Of a stretch of 64,000 nt of DNA, positions 17,006 to 25,913 are shown in pieces. Source of the stretch: Paraburkholderia humisilvae (GTDB taxonomy: Bacteria > Pseudomonadota > Gammaproteobacteria > Burkholderiales > Burkholderiaceae); NCBI RefSeq assembly GCF_902859855.1, contig NZ_CADIKH010000006.1, positions 1 through 64,000 on the forward strand. The letters run 5' to 3'. Made by a program: the position numbers and the translations under genes. Every line of letters starts with the position of its first letter. Positions within the stretch are counted from its first letter, which is position 1. Under the pieces are notes generated by a model. That model saw nothing but the letters and a program-made list of their open reading frames with translations, was not told the DNA's origin and did no database searches.

Positions 17006-20000
17006 TCAATGTGCATTCAAATGCCTCGCGATGGTCGGATATACGTCAACGGACGCGTTCTTGCCAAAGATGCAGTCGATGTGCCCGTAACCATCGATCA
17101 GATGCCGCTCGTAGTTGTCGGGACCGAACCGTTCGACCAGCATGTCATACGTCATTTCAGTACTGACCGGCAAATAGCAGCGGTTTTCGGCGCCGTGAAT
17201 AAACGCGATCGGCAGCTTCATGCCGTCGAGATTGCGTAGATAGACATCGTCGCCTTGCGCATCGACGATATGTCCTTCGCGCACGATCTGCGCGAGTTGA
17301 ATGAAGAGCTCGACGTCATGAATGCCGAATAGCTCTTGCAGATTCGCATGCAGCGGCTCGTTCAACTGCGCATGTTCGTAGACGAGCCCATACAGGAACG
17401 TCGCGCGGTGGCAGATCGCGTTGTTGCATTCTTCGTCGTCTTCGGTCGGGAAAAAGCGCAGCGCGTCGTCGAGCAGGTTGTGCGGCCACTCTTCGTGCCG
17501 TGTGTACGCGGTCAGATCGTCGACGCCGAGGAACTTTAGAATCTGCGGCGTATGCAGGCCCGCCTTGACCCGCTGCAGCAAGCCAGGCACCAGATGCGCG
17601 GAAACCTGCGACAGCACGACCGAGCGCACGTCACGAAGGCCCGACAGCAGCGCCATCGTCGTCGCGACTGCGCCCAGGCAGTGCGCGACCACCTGGATGT
17701 CTTTCGCGCCGGTTAGCTCGCGCACTTTGGCGACGGCTGCGGGAATGTCGTAGCGCGCGATCGCATCGGCCGTCGTCGGCTCAGTCGCGCTCGGCAGTTC
17801 GATACTCACGCGTAGATCGACCAGCCACACATCGTAGCCCGCCGCGCACAGGAATTCGACGAGGTTCGTATCGATCAGATCCGTCGAGAAAATGCGGCTC
17901 GACACGCCGGAGCCGTGCACGAGCAATACCGGGCCCTTCGTGCCGGCGTGATAGCGCGTCAGACGCAAGGTCTTGTCGTCCGGCTTGGGCGTATTGAAGT
18001 AGGTGACCTGCGGCGCGGGCGTGCGCAACGCGCGGCGCACACGCGGTGTCGCATCCGGATCGGCGAACTGCAGCGGCGCGGCGACCCCTCCGTACTCGGT
18101 GAACAGCACACCGGCGAAAAACTCGCCGAATTTCTTCGTCCATTTCAGGCGTGTTTCCAGATCGGGCGCGTTGGTCACCTCGATCGTGCGCTGCTGCCTC
18201 AGGAAATTTTCCGGCGTGATGATCAGTGTCGCGTTGCCGAGGAGCGGCGCATCCGGTGCTTCGGACGCACGCACTTCGGCGTATAGCGTGTTGGTCTGTG
18301 CCCACAGATCGAGTAGCGACGATCGCGTAATGATCTTCTGCCCGAACAGAAAAAGCGTCTTCCCGTCGGTGGCGTTGAGCGTCATCCGGTAGTTCATGTT
18401 GCGGCGCTCGACGTGCGCCGGATCGACGACGAACAGATTGAAGCGGCCGTTCGAGATCTGCAGCGGTTCCGGCGAGAGCGCCGCACACGTGAGCGTACCG
18501 ATCATGCTCGCCGTGTGCTGCGAATTCGCGAGCATGTCCTCGAGGTCGTTCGATTCGACGGTCAGTGTGAAGCTCATCGGCGCGCCTTGGTCCGCAGTTG
18601 CGCCGCTCGGCACGTAAGTGCCTTTCATCGTTTCGGTAAATCGCAGGCCGATTTTGGGTTGCGGCGGCGGCGCGGCGTGGCCGGCTGCGCCGTAATCGAT
18701 CTCCCAACCCCGTGCGTTCGCGAGCTGCGCGCAGTTGCGTTCGGCGAGCGCGGAAATCGTCAGCAACGGATTGACGCCGAGCGAGATCGGCATGACCGCG
18801 CCATCCATCACATAGAGGCCCGGATGCACCGTGTTGCCGGTGATGCCGGAAAACACGCGCCCCGCCTCGTCGACCACGCCATGCTCCGCGTCGTCGGCCA
18901 TCGCACAGCCGCCGAGCGGATGCACGGTGACGGTGCGGTTGCGAAACATATCGGCCGAGATCGGATTGCGCACGTACTCGCCGCCGATCGCGCTGGTTGC
19001 CGCTTCGAGCGTGTGCTCGACGATATCGTAGATGGGCTGTTTGCCGGCATTGGGCCATGCGACGCGCGGCCGTCCACCGTCGTCGACCGTGATGCGGCCG
19101 CTTTCGTCGTCGTGCGACATCACGAGGAAGGTTTGCGTATTGCGCATCGCACCGTAGTGCGGGCCGCGCAGCATGCTTTCGGCGATGCGTGCATCATCGG
19201 CAAGCGGTGCTTCGCCTTGCGGGTCGGGCATCGCCACCCCTTCGACCGGGGCGGCGGCGCCGAGCACGGCAGCCATGAATCCGCCGATCGGCGCCGCGAT
19301 CGAGCCTTCCTCGATCACGAAGCCGTCACGCACATCCGGCGTATTGCGATGATCGATGATCCCGGTGATGGTCGGGCCGACGCGCGGAAGGTCGCTGCGC
19401 CATTGCGCGCCCCAGCCGACGCCGTTGATGTCGTGGTCCGTGTTGAATGCGAACGCGAGCACGTCGCCGTTGCCGGTGAAACGGTGGCCCAGTTGCGTCG
19501 ACACCGGCAAGCCCGCTTCGTTCGAGCGCAACAGGATCGCCGTGGAGCCGAGCGTACCCGCCGACAGAATCACGATATCCGCGGTAATCGCCATCTCGGG
19601 CGCGCCATACAGGTCCCGGCCGAGCGCGACCGGCTGATAGCGGACCCGCCATTTCTGCTGCGCTTCATCGCGCACCACCGAATGCACGGCGACACCCGTG
19701 AAGATCTGCGCGCCATGCGCGACTGCATCGGGCAGATAGTTCATATGCGTCGAGTTCTTCGCGTCGAAGTTGCAGCCCGAATTGCAATCGCCGCAGCCGA
19801 CGCAACGGTGTTGATCGACGCCGGCGGCATTCTTGCCGTCCTTGAACGTGACGGTGATGGGCGGCCGGTAGAAGCGGTCTTCCATGCCAAGTTTTTGCGC
19901 GGACAACTCGAGCGCGGCGAGTTTCGGCAGCGGCTTCGCATGCGCGGTGTCTGTAGTGACGTCCGCGTTAGAGTTCGCGTTGAAGTCCGCATTGAAGTCC

Positions 20001-20461
20001 GCATTGAAGTCATCAGGCAGCTTCGACGGCTGCAACATCGCGGTTGCGAGCGCGTAACCTTTGTCGCGGCCGGTCTTGTCGGCACGAATCGCAGCCGGCC
20101 AGTGCGGATCGTCCCAGAGCCGGTCGTCGGGCGGAAGCGCGACGTTTGCATTGATCAGCGACGTGCCGCCCAGGCCGCAGCCGACTACGACGTTCACATC
20201 GGGGTTCACATGCACCTCGACCAATGCGAGCGGCGAGCCTTCCTGACCGATGCCGGTGTTGTACTGCACTTGGGTAAGACCTTCGACAGATGTCCTCGGA
20301 TATTCGCCGGCCATGAATTCGCGGCCGCGCTCGAGCACGCACACGTCGCGCCCGGCGCGCGCCATACGGCTCGCGGCGATCGCGCCACCGTAGCCGGACC
20401 CGACGACCACCACCTCATAGTGCGGCTTCATCGCCTCAATGGCGCTGGATAAGCGGTTCAT
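17006..20461 (-). CDS. GMC oxidoreductase / alpha-beta hydrolase fusion (cholesterol-oxidase-like)
   Basis: 1151 aa. Residues 1-590 form an FAD-dependent GMC oxidase of the cholesterol oxidase type: dinucleotide fold VVVVGSGYGGAIAA (GxGxxG at 21-26), late HPLGGCAM and GVNPLLTI. About residues 222-232 hold CVGCGDCNSGC, a CxxCxxCxxxC spacing like a 4Fe-4S site. A middle region (about 610-760) of beta character follows, then an alpha/beta hydrolase (about 830-1151: LLVHGSGVSSRIF, VVAHCLGAVA, late GYGHID) whose nucleophile position is Cys rather than Ser. A DFNA repeat sits at about residues 151-163. Likely oxidises a sterol or other hydrophobic alcohol; substrate unknown. Confidence 0.85.
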   Translation of the reverse strand: MNRLSSAIEAMKPHYEVVVVGSGYGGAIAASRMARAGRDVCVLERGREFMAGEYPRTSVEGLTQVQYNTGIGQEGSPLALVEVHVNPDVNVVVGCGLGGTSLINANVALPPDDRLWDDPHWPAAIRADKTGRDKGYALATAMLQPSKLPDDFNADFNADFNANSNADVTTDTAHAKPLPKLAALELSAQKLGMEDRFYRPPITVTFKDGKNAAGVDQHRCVGCGDCNSGCNFDAKNSTHMNYLPDAVAHGAQIFTGVAVHSVVRDEAQQKWRVRYQPVALGRDLYGAPEMAITADIVILSAGTLGSTAILLRSNEAGLPVSTQLGHRFTGNGDVLAFAFNTDHDINGVGWGAQWRSDLPRVGPTITGIIDHRNTPDVRDGFVIEEGSIAAPIGGFMAAVLGAAAPVEGVAMPDPQGEAPLADDARIAESMLRGPHYGAMRNTQTFLVMSHDDESGRITVDDGGRPRVAWPNAGKQPIYDIVEHTLEAATSAIGGEYVRNPISADMFRNRTVTVHPLGGCAMADDAEHGVVDEAGRVFSGITGNTVHPGLYVMDGAVMPISLGVNPLLTISALAERNCAQLANARGWEIDYGAAGHAAPPPQPKIGLRFTETMKGTYVPSGATADQGAPMSFTLTVESNDLEDMLANSQHTASMIGTLTCAALSPEPLQISNGRFNLFVVDPAHVERRNMNYRMTLNATDGKTLFLFGQKIITRSSLLDLWAQTNTLYAEVRASEAPDAPLLGNATLIITPENFLRQQRTIEVTNAPDLETRLKWTKKFGEFFAGVLFTEYGGVAAPLQFADPDATPRVRRALRTPAPQVTYFNTPKPDDKTLRLTRYHAGTKGPVLLVHGSGVSSRIFSTDLIDTNLVEFLCAAGYDVWLVDLRVSIELPSATEPTTADAIARYDIPAAVAKVRELTGAKDIQVVAHCLGAVATTMALLSGLRDVRSVVLSQVSAHLVPGLLQRVKAGLHTPQILKFLGVDDLTAYTRHEEWPHNLLDDALRFFPTEDDEECNNAICHRATFLYGLVYEHAQLNEPLHANLQELFGIHDVELFIQLAQIVREGHIVDAQGDDVYLRNLDGMKLPIAFIHGAENRCYLPVSTEMTYDMLVERFGPDNYERHLIDGYGHIDCIFGKNASVDVYPTIARHLNAH
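19980..20010. repeat. 12-base tandem repeat inside the GMC gene
   Basis: TTGAAGTCCGCA occurs twice in tandem (19980-19991, 19992-20003) with a partial third copy, and degenerate units to the left. It encodes the repeated tetrapeptide DFNA in the protein, followed by NSNAD. The unit is a multiple of three, so copy-number change keeps the frame. Confidence 0.85.
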
Positions 20462-20695
20462 ACGACCACCTTTTTCGAATGTGCAGGGCGGGGGACCCTG
20501 ACGATAAGGACGACTGGCGCTCGCAGCCTAACCATCCTGGACTGCGTTGACGAAAAAGCAAAGAAATTCGTGTGATGCAAAGGAGGTCGGCGCGCGCATG
20601 GTGCGAGCCACAGCGCGCGCATGCCGTCGCCGTGGCCGGCGGCATCAGCCTCCATTGAGTGGCGTCAGGCCGGTGACAGGTAGGGTGGCGGCTTC

Positions 20696-21490
20696 TTACG
20701 CGGCCGCTTCAAATGCTTCGCCTTCGACGCTCGATTCGACCGCGAGCAGGTTCAGCGCGACGAGCATCGCGGCTCGGTTCTCGATCTGGATGTCAATGCC
20801 GAGCACGTCGGTCAGCCAGCGACCGATCTTCGTGTTGGAAAAATCGGCGGCGTCGGCCGTTTTCTTCATCGTGACGCCGAGCTTTACGGCGCGATAGTGA
20901 TACGACGGCACGTGGTGGCGCGCGGCGACCGCCGACAGTCCGCCCTTGCATTCGGAGCACCAGCCGAGCGTGCCGGCGAGCACGATGCGCTCCGGTTCGT
21001 CGAGACTGGCGATAAACGCGCGGGCGGCCTCCCGGACCCGCTGCTCGTCGAGGCCGTGCTGCAGCAGCACGCTTTCGACGGGATCGTCGAGGGCATGCGC
21101 GCGCAGATCGATTTCCTGCGCCATGCCTTCACTTTCCATCGACACGTTGCGCTGATGGCTTGCGCTGCGCAGACAGTCGATCAGATAGCGACGGAAGTAG
21201 GCGCAGATCGCGTAGCCGTTGGACGGCGCGCTCTCGGGGCAAGCGTGCGACTCCATGTGGCCGGGCGCGAGGCGAAGCACCTTTGTATAGATGAACTGGT
21301 GCACGAGTTCTTCCTTGTCTTCGCCCAGCGCGTGCAGTTCGAGCGGGTGGTAGCCGCGCAGCGCACGCTTCACGAGGTCGTACATCGACGCCATTTCGTG
21401 GTCCGATAACTGGGTGCGGCGGCGCCACAGATCGGGAAGGATCGCATCGTCGAGCGACCGTGCGAATTCATGACTCGGTACCGCACCCAT
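20696..21490 (-). CDS. Sigma-factor-like protein, divergent
   Basis: 264 aa, no signal peptide or membrane segment. The layout recalls a sigma-70 family protein: a region 2-like part (about 35-115: SMYDLVKRALRGYH, FIYTKVLRLAPGH, AYFRRYLIDCLRSASHQR) and a region 4-like helix-turn-helix (about 150-210: FIASLDEPERIVLAGTLGW, then GLSAVAARHHVPSYHYRAVKLGVT). The pair of cysteines in WCSECKGG between the region 4 helices is unusual. Conventional similarity is weak and many Burkholderia homologues are called hypothetical, so this is an inference. It lies just upstream of the GMC gene on the same strand, 234 bases apart, and could control it. Confidence 0.55.
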   Translation of the reverse strand: MGAVPSHEFARSLDDAILPDLWRRRTQLSDHEMASMYDLVKRALRGYHPLELHALGEDKEELVHQFIYTKVLRLAPGHMESHACPESAPSNGYAICAYFRRYLIDCLRSASHQRNVSMESEGMAQEIDLRAHALDDPVESVLLQHGLDEQRVREAARAFIASLDEPERIVLAGTLGWCSECKGGLSAVAARHHVPSYHYRAVKLGVTMKKTADAADFSNTKIGRWLTDVLGIDIQIENRAAMLVALNLLAVESSVEGEAFEAAA

Positions 21491-21896
21491 GGAAGCCTCC
21501 GTCGTATGAAGGGCAAGGAGCGCGGTGGGGGGCGAGGTTCCGCCGGGGGGCGCCTGGTGACCAGGCGATGAAACAGGTCTTCGCGTGCTTCGGAAGACCG
21601 CATGCCGCGCTGCAATTGGTATGCAGTATGGTTTTTGTGCGGCGCGCCGCCTATATGGATTAAGTGATAGCTGAAGGGTAAACCGTTGGGTAAACCGTCG
21701 GGCTATCGACTCTTACGTTTGCCCCCGCGGGCTTGAGGGGCCGTGCGCTCGCACGCCTACATGCGGCCGGTTCGCAGCCCTTACGTCGTTCTGACCCCTT
21801 CGCGTACAAACAAATGGAGTGTCCTTACTCAAAAAGAGAATCGGACTACATACATTTGTATTGAGTATCGATAGCATGGGAAAGGTTATTGAGATA
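21491..21896. other. Intergenic region with GGGTAAACCGT direct repeats
   Basis: Promoter region between the leftward sigma-like gene and the rightward AT-rich gene trio. GGGTAAACCGT is present twice in direct orientation, at 21676-21686 and 21688-21698, a 12-base period with a third partial CGGG. The base composition changes from GC-rich to AT-rich near 21800, marking the left edge of the island. No gene is apparent. Confidence 0.55.
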
Positions 21897-22352
21897 ATGG
21901 TTAAAAGGCGTGATTTTCTCGCAAAAAGTAGCGTATCTGTATTAAGTTTTGGAGCCGTCTGCGCAGTGGCTCAACAAGCTCCTTTAAATCCTGTTTTACC
22001 TGATCCGGTAAAACATGGCTATTTGATCACCAATGGACCTCGTGCGAGAAAAAAGAAAGATAATCTGTGGAAATTTACTATTCGAATTATTAATATTGAC
22101 GATGCGGAACACGATATTTCTGCATTCTTGCAGTTCGCCACCGACCGGAATTTCAGTCAGATAGTGGATCAGTTACCGATCGGTCTTAAAAAAGATCGGT
22201 CATTTATCGCCAATACGATTTATCGATCTAAACTGGTAAATTTAAAATTATTTTTTCGATATGTGATTTTTAGTGATAGTCGAAATATTATGCCTCAAGG
22301 TGGCATTGTCGGTTCTATTTCACCATGGGAACTGGAATCGGGAGTGGAGTAA
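21897..22352 (+). CDS. Tat-exported protein of unknown function
   Basis: 151 aa from the ATG at 21897. The N-terminus KRRDFLAKSSVSVLSFGA is a clear twin-arginine signal followed by a hydrophobic stretch and an AVAQQA-type cleavage site, so the protein is exported folded. The mature part (about 120 aa) is beta-rich, ending FATDRNFSQIV, RSKLVNLKLFFRYVIFSDS, which vaguely resembles the Fn3-like N-terminal domain of PhoD phosphatases, but no catalytic domain follows. The gene is very AT-rich against its surroundings. TAA is directly followed by the next ATG. In-frame starts at 21819 and 21876 exist, but the Tat motif fits the shorter form. Confidence 0.6.
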   Translation: MVKRRDFLAKSSVSVLSFGAVCAVAQQAPLNPVLPDPVKHGYLITNGPRARKKKDNLWKFTIRIINIDDAEHDISAFLQFATDRNFSQIVDQLPIGLKKDRSFIANTIYRSKLVNLKLFFRYVIFSDSRNIMPQGGIVGSISPWELESGVE

Positions 22353-23102
22353 ATGACAAAACAGGAATTTGTGGTCCAGATTTTGGAGCAAGGCTCCAAC
22401 ACAATGGGCAGTTATATTGCGATACAGTCGATTCTTTCGGGTAAAAATGAAACGCTTAATCTTATGGTCGATTCGTCCGTGCTGCTAGCGACGATATCGT
22501 CTGTAACGCCGATCTTGCAGCCGTTTCGGGTTGTCACCAATTTGACAACGGCAACGACGGTGGCCGTGAAAATAGTTGCGGACTGGACAGATCCTCGTCG
22601 TCGCGTGCAAACAGGCGATGTACTGACGCTGATCAGCTCACTCGGAACGGTCACCTTGAATCTTCTTGCGTGGGCTGAAATAGGTGCCGGTGTAGCTGCA
22701 GGCGTATCCGGATTGGTTTTATCTGCAGATCTGGTTAATGAATTCACACCCTATATGAACAGTTTGATTATGTATGGTCAGGGGTTTCTTCCAAAATATC
22801 TCTCGATGGATCCACCTATCGCCACTGAGACGTCGAATCTATATTGGGCTCGTATAGGTAGGGACGCACAACTTGCTACCTATGATGAAATTATGTCATC
22901 AATTGACAACGAATTTATGTGTCTGGAAGACTCTATGAAAAACGGTTGGGCGCTGTTACCGCGTGGGTCTTGCATACCGGGGAGTATCACTCCCGTTGAT
23001 GAAGCAATGTATCGAACAAATTACTGTAATCGTAGACTCGAGGTAGAACAATGGAGCGACGTGGTGAGTGGCATGTACTATTGTACGCAATATGAGCGAT
23101 GA
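22353..23102 (+). CDS. Unknown protein with long hydrophobic hairpin
   Basis: 249 aa, no recognised domain. Residues about 91-127 form a long, Gly/Ala/Leu-rich hydrophobic segment (LTLISSLGTVTLNLLAWAEIGAGVAAGVSGLVLSADL in type), enough for two membrane passes or a pore-forming hairpin. The C-terminal third holds four cysteines (FMCLED, GSCIPG, NYCNRR, YYCTQY), suggesting disulfides outside the cytoplasm, yet there is no signal peptide. It starts immediately after the upstream stop with GGAG a few bases before, and overlaps the next gene's start by 11 bases, so the three are co-translated. AT-rich like its neighbours. Confidence 0.6.
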   Translation: MTKQEFVVQILEQGSNTMGSYIAIQSILSGKNETLNLMVDSSVLLATISSVTPILQPFRVVTNLTTATTVAVKIVADWTDPRRRVQTGDVLTLISSLGTVTLNLLAWAEIGAGVAAGVSGLVLSADLVNEFTPYMNSLIMYGQGFLPKYLSMDPPIATETSNLYWARIGRDAQLATYDEIMSSIDNEFMCLEDSMKNGWALLPRGSCIPGSITPVDEAMYRTNYCNRRLEVEQWSDVVSGMYYCTQYER

Positions 23103-23673
23103 TCCAATGCCACGGACCGCATACCTTGCATTCGCTGGCTTTTTTTTGGCGCTCGTGTGCGCCTCTCCGGTTGAATATAGCCGCCTCATCGATTCTGACT
23201 GTCGATTGATTGAGAGGGTAACTCTTGTCTGCGCGTGGCTTTTCACTCCATGTGCGCTATGGCTTATAGTCCGGCGAAATTTCTGGTCTGGTCGAATACT
23301 CGCGGTGGTGACCGCTCTGAGCATGGTGTTTTTACGTACCAATGCTGAATGGCTGCGCGAACAAGGGATTGGTTCAGCGCTACTGTTTTCTTCCGCAACT
23401 GTGCTTCGATTTATCTCGTTGCTATTGCTGACCTCAGCAAAGCGTCGCGGCTGGTTCATTTTGCCTCAATCAGCGTTCGAGTCGAAAACGGCAGGCAAGG
23501 TGAAGCCCCCGATGCCGGTTTTGCAGGCGGCGATCGGCATTCTGCTTGGTGCAGGCATGATGCTGTCGGCTGACGAGAGGCACTCGCTGAATGTGCGACT
23601 GGTCGGCGCTGGTTTGATGACCGTTGCGTTCGTGCTGTTGGGTGTTTTTGTAAAGCGATACCGTCAGCGCTGA
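23092..23673 (+). CDS. Polytopic membrane protein, unknown
   Basis: 193 aa with five or six hydrophobic segments: about residues 8-27 (YLAFAGFFLALVCASPVEYS), 40-58, 64-80, 88-110 (IGSALLFSSATVLRFISLLLL), 141-158 (LQAAIGILLGAGMMLS) and 168-188. No family recognised. The ATG at 23092 overlaps the preceding gene by 11 bases; a GTG at 23068 is a longer alternative. Base composition rises back towards the chromosomal norm in its second half. In a toxin-immunity reading this would be the membrane immunity partner, but nothing in the sequence proves it. Confidence 0.6.
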   Translation: MSDDPMPRTAYLAFAGFFLALVCASPVEYSRLIDSDCRLIERVTLVCAWLFTPCALWLIVRRNFWSGRILAVVTALSMVFLRTNAEWLREQGIGSALLFSSATVLRFISLLLLTSAKRRGWFILPQSAFESKTAGKVKPPMPVLQAAIGILLGAGMMLSADERHSLNVRLVGAGLMTVAFVLLGVFVKRYRQR

Positions 23674-23983
23674 TGCTGCTGGGTCTTCAGTCCCGGTCGT
23701 CCTTTCTCGTTTTTCGAGCATGTACCTTGCCATACGCAGGCAGGTAGGCGTTCGCGAAGCACAAATAAAGGCACATAGAGAATGTGGCGGCGGTAAACTT
23801 CCAGGCGAAAGTAGGCCAACCCCACGCCGCTCCGCAAGACAGGCAAGGTGCTGTCCAATAGCCGATCAGGGTCGCCGCAAGCCAAGCGGGCGAGTTTTCC
23901 TTGAAGCGCCGAGCTCTGCGATTGCCCCCCGATTGACGCGCGCCCGAGAGCGCCACCGCTGCCGACACAAAGGAGACCCCACG
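23674..23983. other. Intergenic region before the hybrid kinase
   Basis: A 310-base gap. AAGGAGA near 23969-23975 is the ribosome site of the kinase. In-frame coding potential extends left to 23720 but lacks the character of the kinase. No other gene or hairpin was recognised. Confidence 0.4.
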
Positions 23984-25834
23984 ATGCGGGCTGATCCGAT
24001 CCAGCGTGCCATCGACGAAGACCTCGTGCGTGTGCTGTACGCGCAAGACCCGATCGCCTTTTTCTCGCACTGGTTTTCGATCGCGATGCTGGTTGCGGTG
24101 TATTGGGTCGACATGCCGTACCCACAGCGCTTTGCCGCCTGTTTCATCTTCTACGCGCTCGCGAACTGCGCGGGCCTCGTGCTGTGGATGTGCCATCGCC
24201 GCTGGCCCGACGCGCTGCAACCGCGCGCGTGGATCTATCTGCACGCGGTGCGCAACGCCTTGCTCTACGCGGCGCCGGGTCTCGCCATCTGGTTCGCGTT
24301 TCAAAGTCCCCATACCAACCTCCCGTTGCTGCATACAGTGCTGATCGTCACGCTCGCCGCGGGCGTATTCATGTCGAACGGCTTCGACGTCGTCAATTTC
24401 ACGACGTCGATCGCATTCCTGTTGCTGCCCGCCATCGTGCTGCACTTCGACGTGCATACGTTCGACCGGACCATTCTTGCGATCGTCCTCGCGTTCTTCT
24501 TCGGTGCGATCAACGTGTATGCGCTGAGCTATCGCAAGCTGTTCCAGCGTGTCGTGCAGGCCCGCATCGACCAGCAGACGCTGGCCGAATCGCTTGCGGT
24601 GCAAAAGCTCGTCGCCGAAGAGGCAAGCCTCGCGAAGACGCGCTTCTTCGCGGCCGCCAGCCACGATTTGCGCCAGCCGCTGCATGCGATCGGGCTGCTC
24701 GCCGCGTCGCTGAACGACCCGGCGGCGACGCACACGCAGCACGCGAAGACCGCCGATCACATCGTCAACAACGTCGAAGCGCTCAATCAGCTGTTCAACC
24801 AGGTGCTGGACCTCGCGCGGCTCGAGAGCGGCGTCACGCAGGTGATCAAGCTGCATTTCCGGCTGTCCGAACTGTTCGATCGGGTCGGTAATCAATACTG
24901 GCCACAGGCTGCCGCGAAGGGTCTCGCGCTGCGCATCGCGCCCACCCTGGCCGTCGTGCACGGCGATCCGGTGCTGCTCGAGCGGATCCTGAGCAATCTG
25001 CTGTCGAACGCGGTGCGCTACACCGAAAGCGGCGCGATCTGGATGGGTTTTCGTCGCTCGGGCCGCTCCGCGGGCGGCTATATCGAGGTGCGCGATTCCG
25101 GGATCGGCATCCCACCCGACGAGCAGGAGCGCATCTTCGAAGAGTTCTACCAGGTGGCTAACCCGCAGCGCGACGCCCGTCAGGGGCACGGCCTTGGCTT
25201 GCCGACCGTCAAGCGATTGGTCGAACTGCTCGGCGGCGAACTGCATTTGCGTTCGGTGCCGGGGCGCGGCTCGGTGTTCCGCTTTGCCGTCGATACGGGC
25301 GATCCGGCGCGGATCGTCGCGGGACTCAACGAGACCGCGAGCGGCGGACCGTCTGCGCCCGGCCGCCGCGTGCTGTGCATCGACGACGAGCCCGCCATTC
25401 TCGAAGGGCTGTCGAGTCTGCTCGGGCGCTGGGGTTGCATCGTGAGCGGTGTGCACGACGAGGGTCAGGCGCTGCGTGCGCTCGACGAAGGATTCATGCC
25501 TGACGCGGTGCTGTGCGATTACCAGCTCGCCAACCATCGGACCGGCGCGCAAGCGCTGGCTGCCATGCGCGACGCGCTGCGCCGGCGCGGCCGTGAACAG
25601 GCGGTGATGCTGCTGATTACCGGTGATATGGCGTCGGCCGAGTTGCAGGCGCTCGCGTCGCAGGGTATTCCCGTGCTGCACAAGCCGGTGACGGCGGCGC
25701 GGCTGCGTCGCACGCTCGAGATGCTATGGCAGCAAGCGGATCGGTCGCCGTTGCTCGAATCGACCCAGCCCGAGCGGGAGCCGCAGGCGACACCCCAGGT
25801 GATGATCGGCGGCCACGCGCAAGGCGCTGGCTAG
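23984..25834 (+). CDS. Hybrid sensor histidine kinase
   Basis: 616 aa. Five or six transmembrane helices fill residues 25-180, with no large periplasmic domain, so the signal is probably sensed in the membrane. A coiled linker leads to HisKA with the phosphorylated His at about 227 (AAASHDLRQPLHAIGL), an ATPase domain (ILSNLLSNAVRYT, EVRDSGIGIPPDEQERIFEEF, HGLGLPTVKRL) and a C-terminal receiver (about 460-585; Asp near 512 in AVLCDYQL, Lys in LHKPV). The DLRQPL variant is typical of kinases paired with LuxR-type regulators; one faces it tail to tail 79 bases away. Starts nine bases after AGGAG. Confidence 0.93.
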   Translation: MRADPIQRAIDEDLVRVLYAQDPIAFFSHWFSIAMLVAVYWVDMPYPQRFAACFIFYALANCAGLVLWMCHRRWPDALQPRAWIYLHAVRNALLYAAPGLAIWFAFQSPHTNLPLLHTVLIVTLAAGVFMSNGFDVVNFTTSIAFLLLPAIVLHFDVHTFDRTILAIVLAFFFGAINVYALSYRKLFQRVVQARIDQQTLAESLAVQKLVAEEASLAKTRFFAAASHDLRQPLHAIGLLAASLNDPAATHTQHAKTADHIVNNVEALNQLFNQVLDLARLESGVTQVIKLHFRLSELFDRVGNQYWPQAAAKGLALRIAPTLAVVHGDPVLLERILSNLLSNAVRYTESGAIWMGFRRSGRSAGGYIEVRDSGIGIPPDEQERIFEEFYQVANPQRDARQGHGLGLPTVKRLVELLGGELHLRSVPGRGSVFRFAVDTGDPARIVAGLNETASGGPSAPGRRVLCIDDEPAILEGLSSLLGRWGCIVSGVHDEGQALRALDEGFMPDAVLCDYQLANHRTGAQALAAMRDALRRRGREQAVMLLITGDMASAELQALASQGIPVLHKPVTAARLRRTLEMLWQQADRSPLLESTQPEREPQATPQVMIGGHAQGAG

Positions 25835-25913
25835 GCCTTGATGTGCAACCCTGCTGGGCACGCACGCGAGACGTACGTCGCAGGCGTCCCGGAGCCTGGC
25901 GCCGTGCAAGCCG

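Noticed and set aside
18413..20452. Long plus-strand open frame opposite the GMC gene
   Set aside because: Frame rich in Arg and His, no domains, and the minus strand encodes a recognisable oxidase over the same bases; GC-rich shadow.
20475..20500. CAGGG/CCCTG hairpin upstream of the GMC gene
   Set aside because: Five-base stem, too weak to call a terminator or regulatory structure.
23687..25681. 664-codon minus-strand open frame opposite the hybrid kinase
   Set aside because: The plus strand has all kinase motifs; this is an antisense shadow.
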